Positions 5,372 to 6,284 of a DNA stretch of 6,284 nt are shown in pieces; the first letter of the stretch is position 1, and every line of letters starts with the position of its first letter. This DNA comes from Pirellulales bacterium (lineage in GTDB: Bacteria; Planctomycetota; Planctomycetia; Pirellulales; JALHLM01): positions 1-6,284 of the forward strand of contig JALHLM010000373.1 of NCBI GenBank assembly GCA_022844585.1, written 5' to 3'. The translations under genes and the position numbers were made by a program. The notes beneath the pieces were generated by a model. That model worked only from the letters and a program-made list of their open reading frames with translations. It ran no database searches and was not told where the DNA came from.

Positions 5372-5659
5372 ATGCGTATCGCCCAGGTCATCGGCAACGT
5401 CACCCTCAGCCGCGTGCATCCCAGCTTGCACGGCGGACGGTTTCGTTTGGCCACGCCGCTGACGCTCGGCGACCTGCGCTCGCGCGAACCGTCGGACAAC
5501 GAAGCCATCGTGATCTACGACGAACTCAACGCCGGCAACGGCCAATGGATCGCGGTCAGCGAAGGCGGCGAGGCGGCGCAACCGTTCTATCCTGAGGAAA
5601 AACCACTGGACGCGTATAACGCGGCGATCTTAGATACCGTTCAACTGGAGCACACTTGA
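5372..5659 (+). CDS. BMC-P shell vertex protein 3 (divergent EutN/CcmL family)
   Basis: This 95-aa protein has the pfam03319 pattern but is the most divergent of the three BMC-P proteins. It starts MRIAQVIGNVTLSRVHPSL (1-19) and has FRLATPLTLGDL (24-35), but its central turn reads YDELNAGNGQWIAVSEGGEA (49-68). The usual D.LGAG.GD.V pattern is therefore changed, with Asn for the first Gly. The C-terminus (PFYPEEKPLDAYNAAILDTV, 71-90) is acidic and longer than in BMC-P 2. It should still occupy pentamer vertices, perhaps a distinct subset or with a different partner. It lies 9 nt after the preceding stop, without a Shine-Dalgarno site, so it is probably translated by coupling to the 218-aa protein. 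Confidence 0.92.
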   Translation: MRIAQVIGNVTLSRVHPSLHGGRFRLATPLTLGDLRSREPSDNEAIVIYDELNAGNGQWIAVSEGGEAAQPFYPEEKPLDAYNAAILDTVQLEHT

Positions 5660-5669
5660 TGTGAGTTCC

Positions 5670-5740
5670 AGTTTGAAGTGTTCAGTTTTCAGTTTTCAGT
5701 AAGGATTCCACTGAAAACTGAAAACTGAAAACTTCAAACT
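5670..5740. repeat. 31-nt inverted repeat with TTTTCAG heptamers
   Basis: The arms at 5670-5700 and 5710-5740 are reverse complements at 30 of 31 positions with a 9-nt loop (5701-5709). Within the arms the heptamer TTTTCAG (or CTGAAAA) repeats in tandem, ending in an AGTTTGAAG outer part. RNA would form a long hairpin between BMC-P 3 and the aldolase gene, starting 10 nt after the BMC-P stop. AT-rich arms contrast with the GC-rich genes on both sides. No U-tract follows, so it is not a standard terminator. Confidence 0.85.
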
Positions 5741-5760
5741 CAAGAAACGCAGTTTCCCCC

Positions 5761-6284
5761 ATGAATCTCCATCGCCTCAAACAAGACATCTGCGAAATCG
5801 GCCAGCGGATCTACAATCGTGGATTCGCCGCGGCCAATGACGGCAACATTTCGATTCGCATCAGCGATACCGAGGTGCTCTGCTCGCCGACCATGATTTC
5901 CAAGGGCTTTATGAAGCCCGAGGATATCTGCCTCATCGACATGGAGGGCAAGCAACTCGCCGGGCATCGCAAGCGCAGTAGTGAAGCCTTGCTGCACCTG
6001 GCGATCATGAAGGCGCGGCCCGACGTGAAGAGCGTCGTGCATTGCCATCCGCCTCATGCCACGGCGTTCGCGATCGCCCGGGAGCCGATTCCGCAATGCG
6101 TGTTGCCGGAAGTCGAGGTGTTCCTCGGCGACGTGCCGATCACGCAGTACGAGACGCCCGGTTCGCAATCGTTCGCCGATACGATCCTCCCGTTCGTGCA
6201 TAAGTCGAACGTGATCATCCTCGCCAACCACGGCACGGTGAGCTTCGGCGAAACGGTCGAACGCGCCTACTGGTGGACGGAGAT
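5761..6284 (+). CDS. Class II aldolase (fuculose/rhamnulose-1-phosphate type), 3' truncated
   Basis: The first 174 codons are present and the reading frame is open to the window end. The protein belongs to the zinc-dependent class II aldolase/adducin family (FucA-like), which cleaves L-fuculose 1-phosphate or L-rhamnulose 1-phosphate to DHAP and L-lactaldehyde. Visible residues match FucA: phosphate-binding G28-N29 in NDGNISIR (26-33), SPT (42-44) and SS (73-74); catalytic E75 in RSSEALLH; zinc ligands H94 and H96 in VVHCHPPHATAFA (92-104), and H157 in ANHGTV (155-160). These correspond to E73, H92, H94 and H155 of E. coli FucA with an offset of 2. The product aldehyde is the substrate for the dehydrogenase in this locus. 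The FucA C-terminus with its active-site tyrosine is outside the window. No Shine-Dalgarno site; ATG follows CCCCC. No encapsulation helix at the N-terminus; a C-terminal one cannot be excluded. Confidence 0.93.
   Translation, partial: MNLHRLKQDICEIGQRIYNRGFAAANDGNISIRISDTEVLCSPTMISKGFMKPEDICLIDMEGKQLAGHRKRSSEALLHLAIMKARPDVKSVVHCHPPHATAFAIAREPIPQCVLPEVEVFLGDVPITQYETPGSQSFADTILPFVHKSNVIILANHGTVSFGETVERAYWWTE

Overview
The window is the central part of a bacterial microcompartment (BMC) locus. Every complete gene reads left to right on the + strand, and both ends are cut through genes. Gene content and order (PduL-type phosphotransacylase end, two BMC-H shell genes, acetate-kinase-family gene, BMC-P, CoA-acylating aldehyde dehydrogenase, BMC-P, a 218-aa protein, BMC-P, class II aldolase) fit the described Planctomycetes/Verrucomicrobia (PV) type of BMC, which degrades L-fucose and L-rhamnose. 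The GC-rich coding sequence, frequent absence of Shine-Dalgarno sites and intergenic repeats of planctomycete style suggest a planctomycete, probably Pirellulales-like. That taxonomic call is an inference from style and gene order, not from a search.

Layout: 2-112, C-terminus of a PduL-like phosphotransacylase; 201-497 and 584-853, BMC-H hexamer proteins; 1027-2211, acetate/acyl kinase; 2353-2664, BMC-P pentamer protein 1; 2804-4234, acylating aldehyde dehydrogenase with an N-terminal encapsulation helix; 4411-4668, BMC-P 2; 4706-5362, a 218-aa protein with a matching N-terminal helix and a possible RpiB-like tail; 5372-5659, BMC-P 3; 5761 to the window end, class II (fuculose/rhamnulose-phosphate type) aldolase.

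How the genes work together, from knowledge of this BMC class: the aldolase splits a deoxysugar 1-phosphate into DHAP and L-lactaldehyde. Inside the shell the dehydrogenase turns the aldehyde into an acyl-CoA, PduL converts this to an acyl-phosphate, and the kinase makes ATP plus the free acid. The shell is built from BMC-H facets and BMC-P vertices; no BMC-T gene is present in the window.

Two things stand out beyond the known system. First, all seven intergenic gaps longer than 80 nt contain an inverted repeat, each different in sequence, while the two short gaps (37 and 9 nt) have none. Second, the kinase differs from canonical acetate kinases at three otherwise highly conserved active-site positions, one of which should enlarge the acyl pocket; this fits a lactyl- or propionyl-phosphate substrate. 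The 218-aa protein is the least understood gene here. The BMC type itself is already described, so I do not claim a new system.
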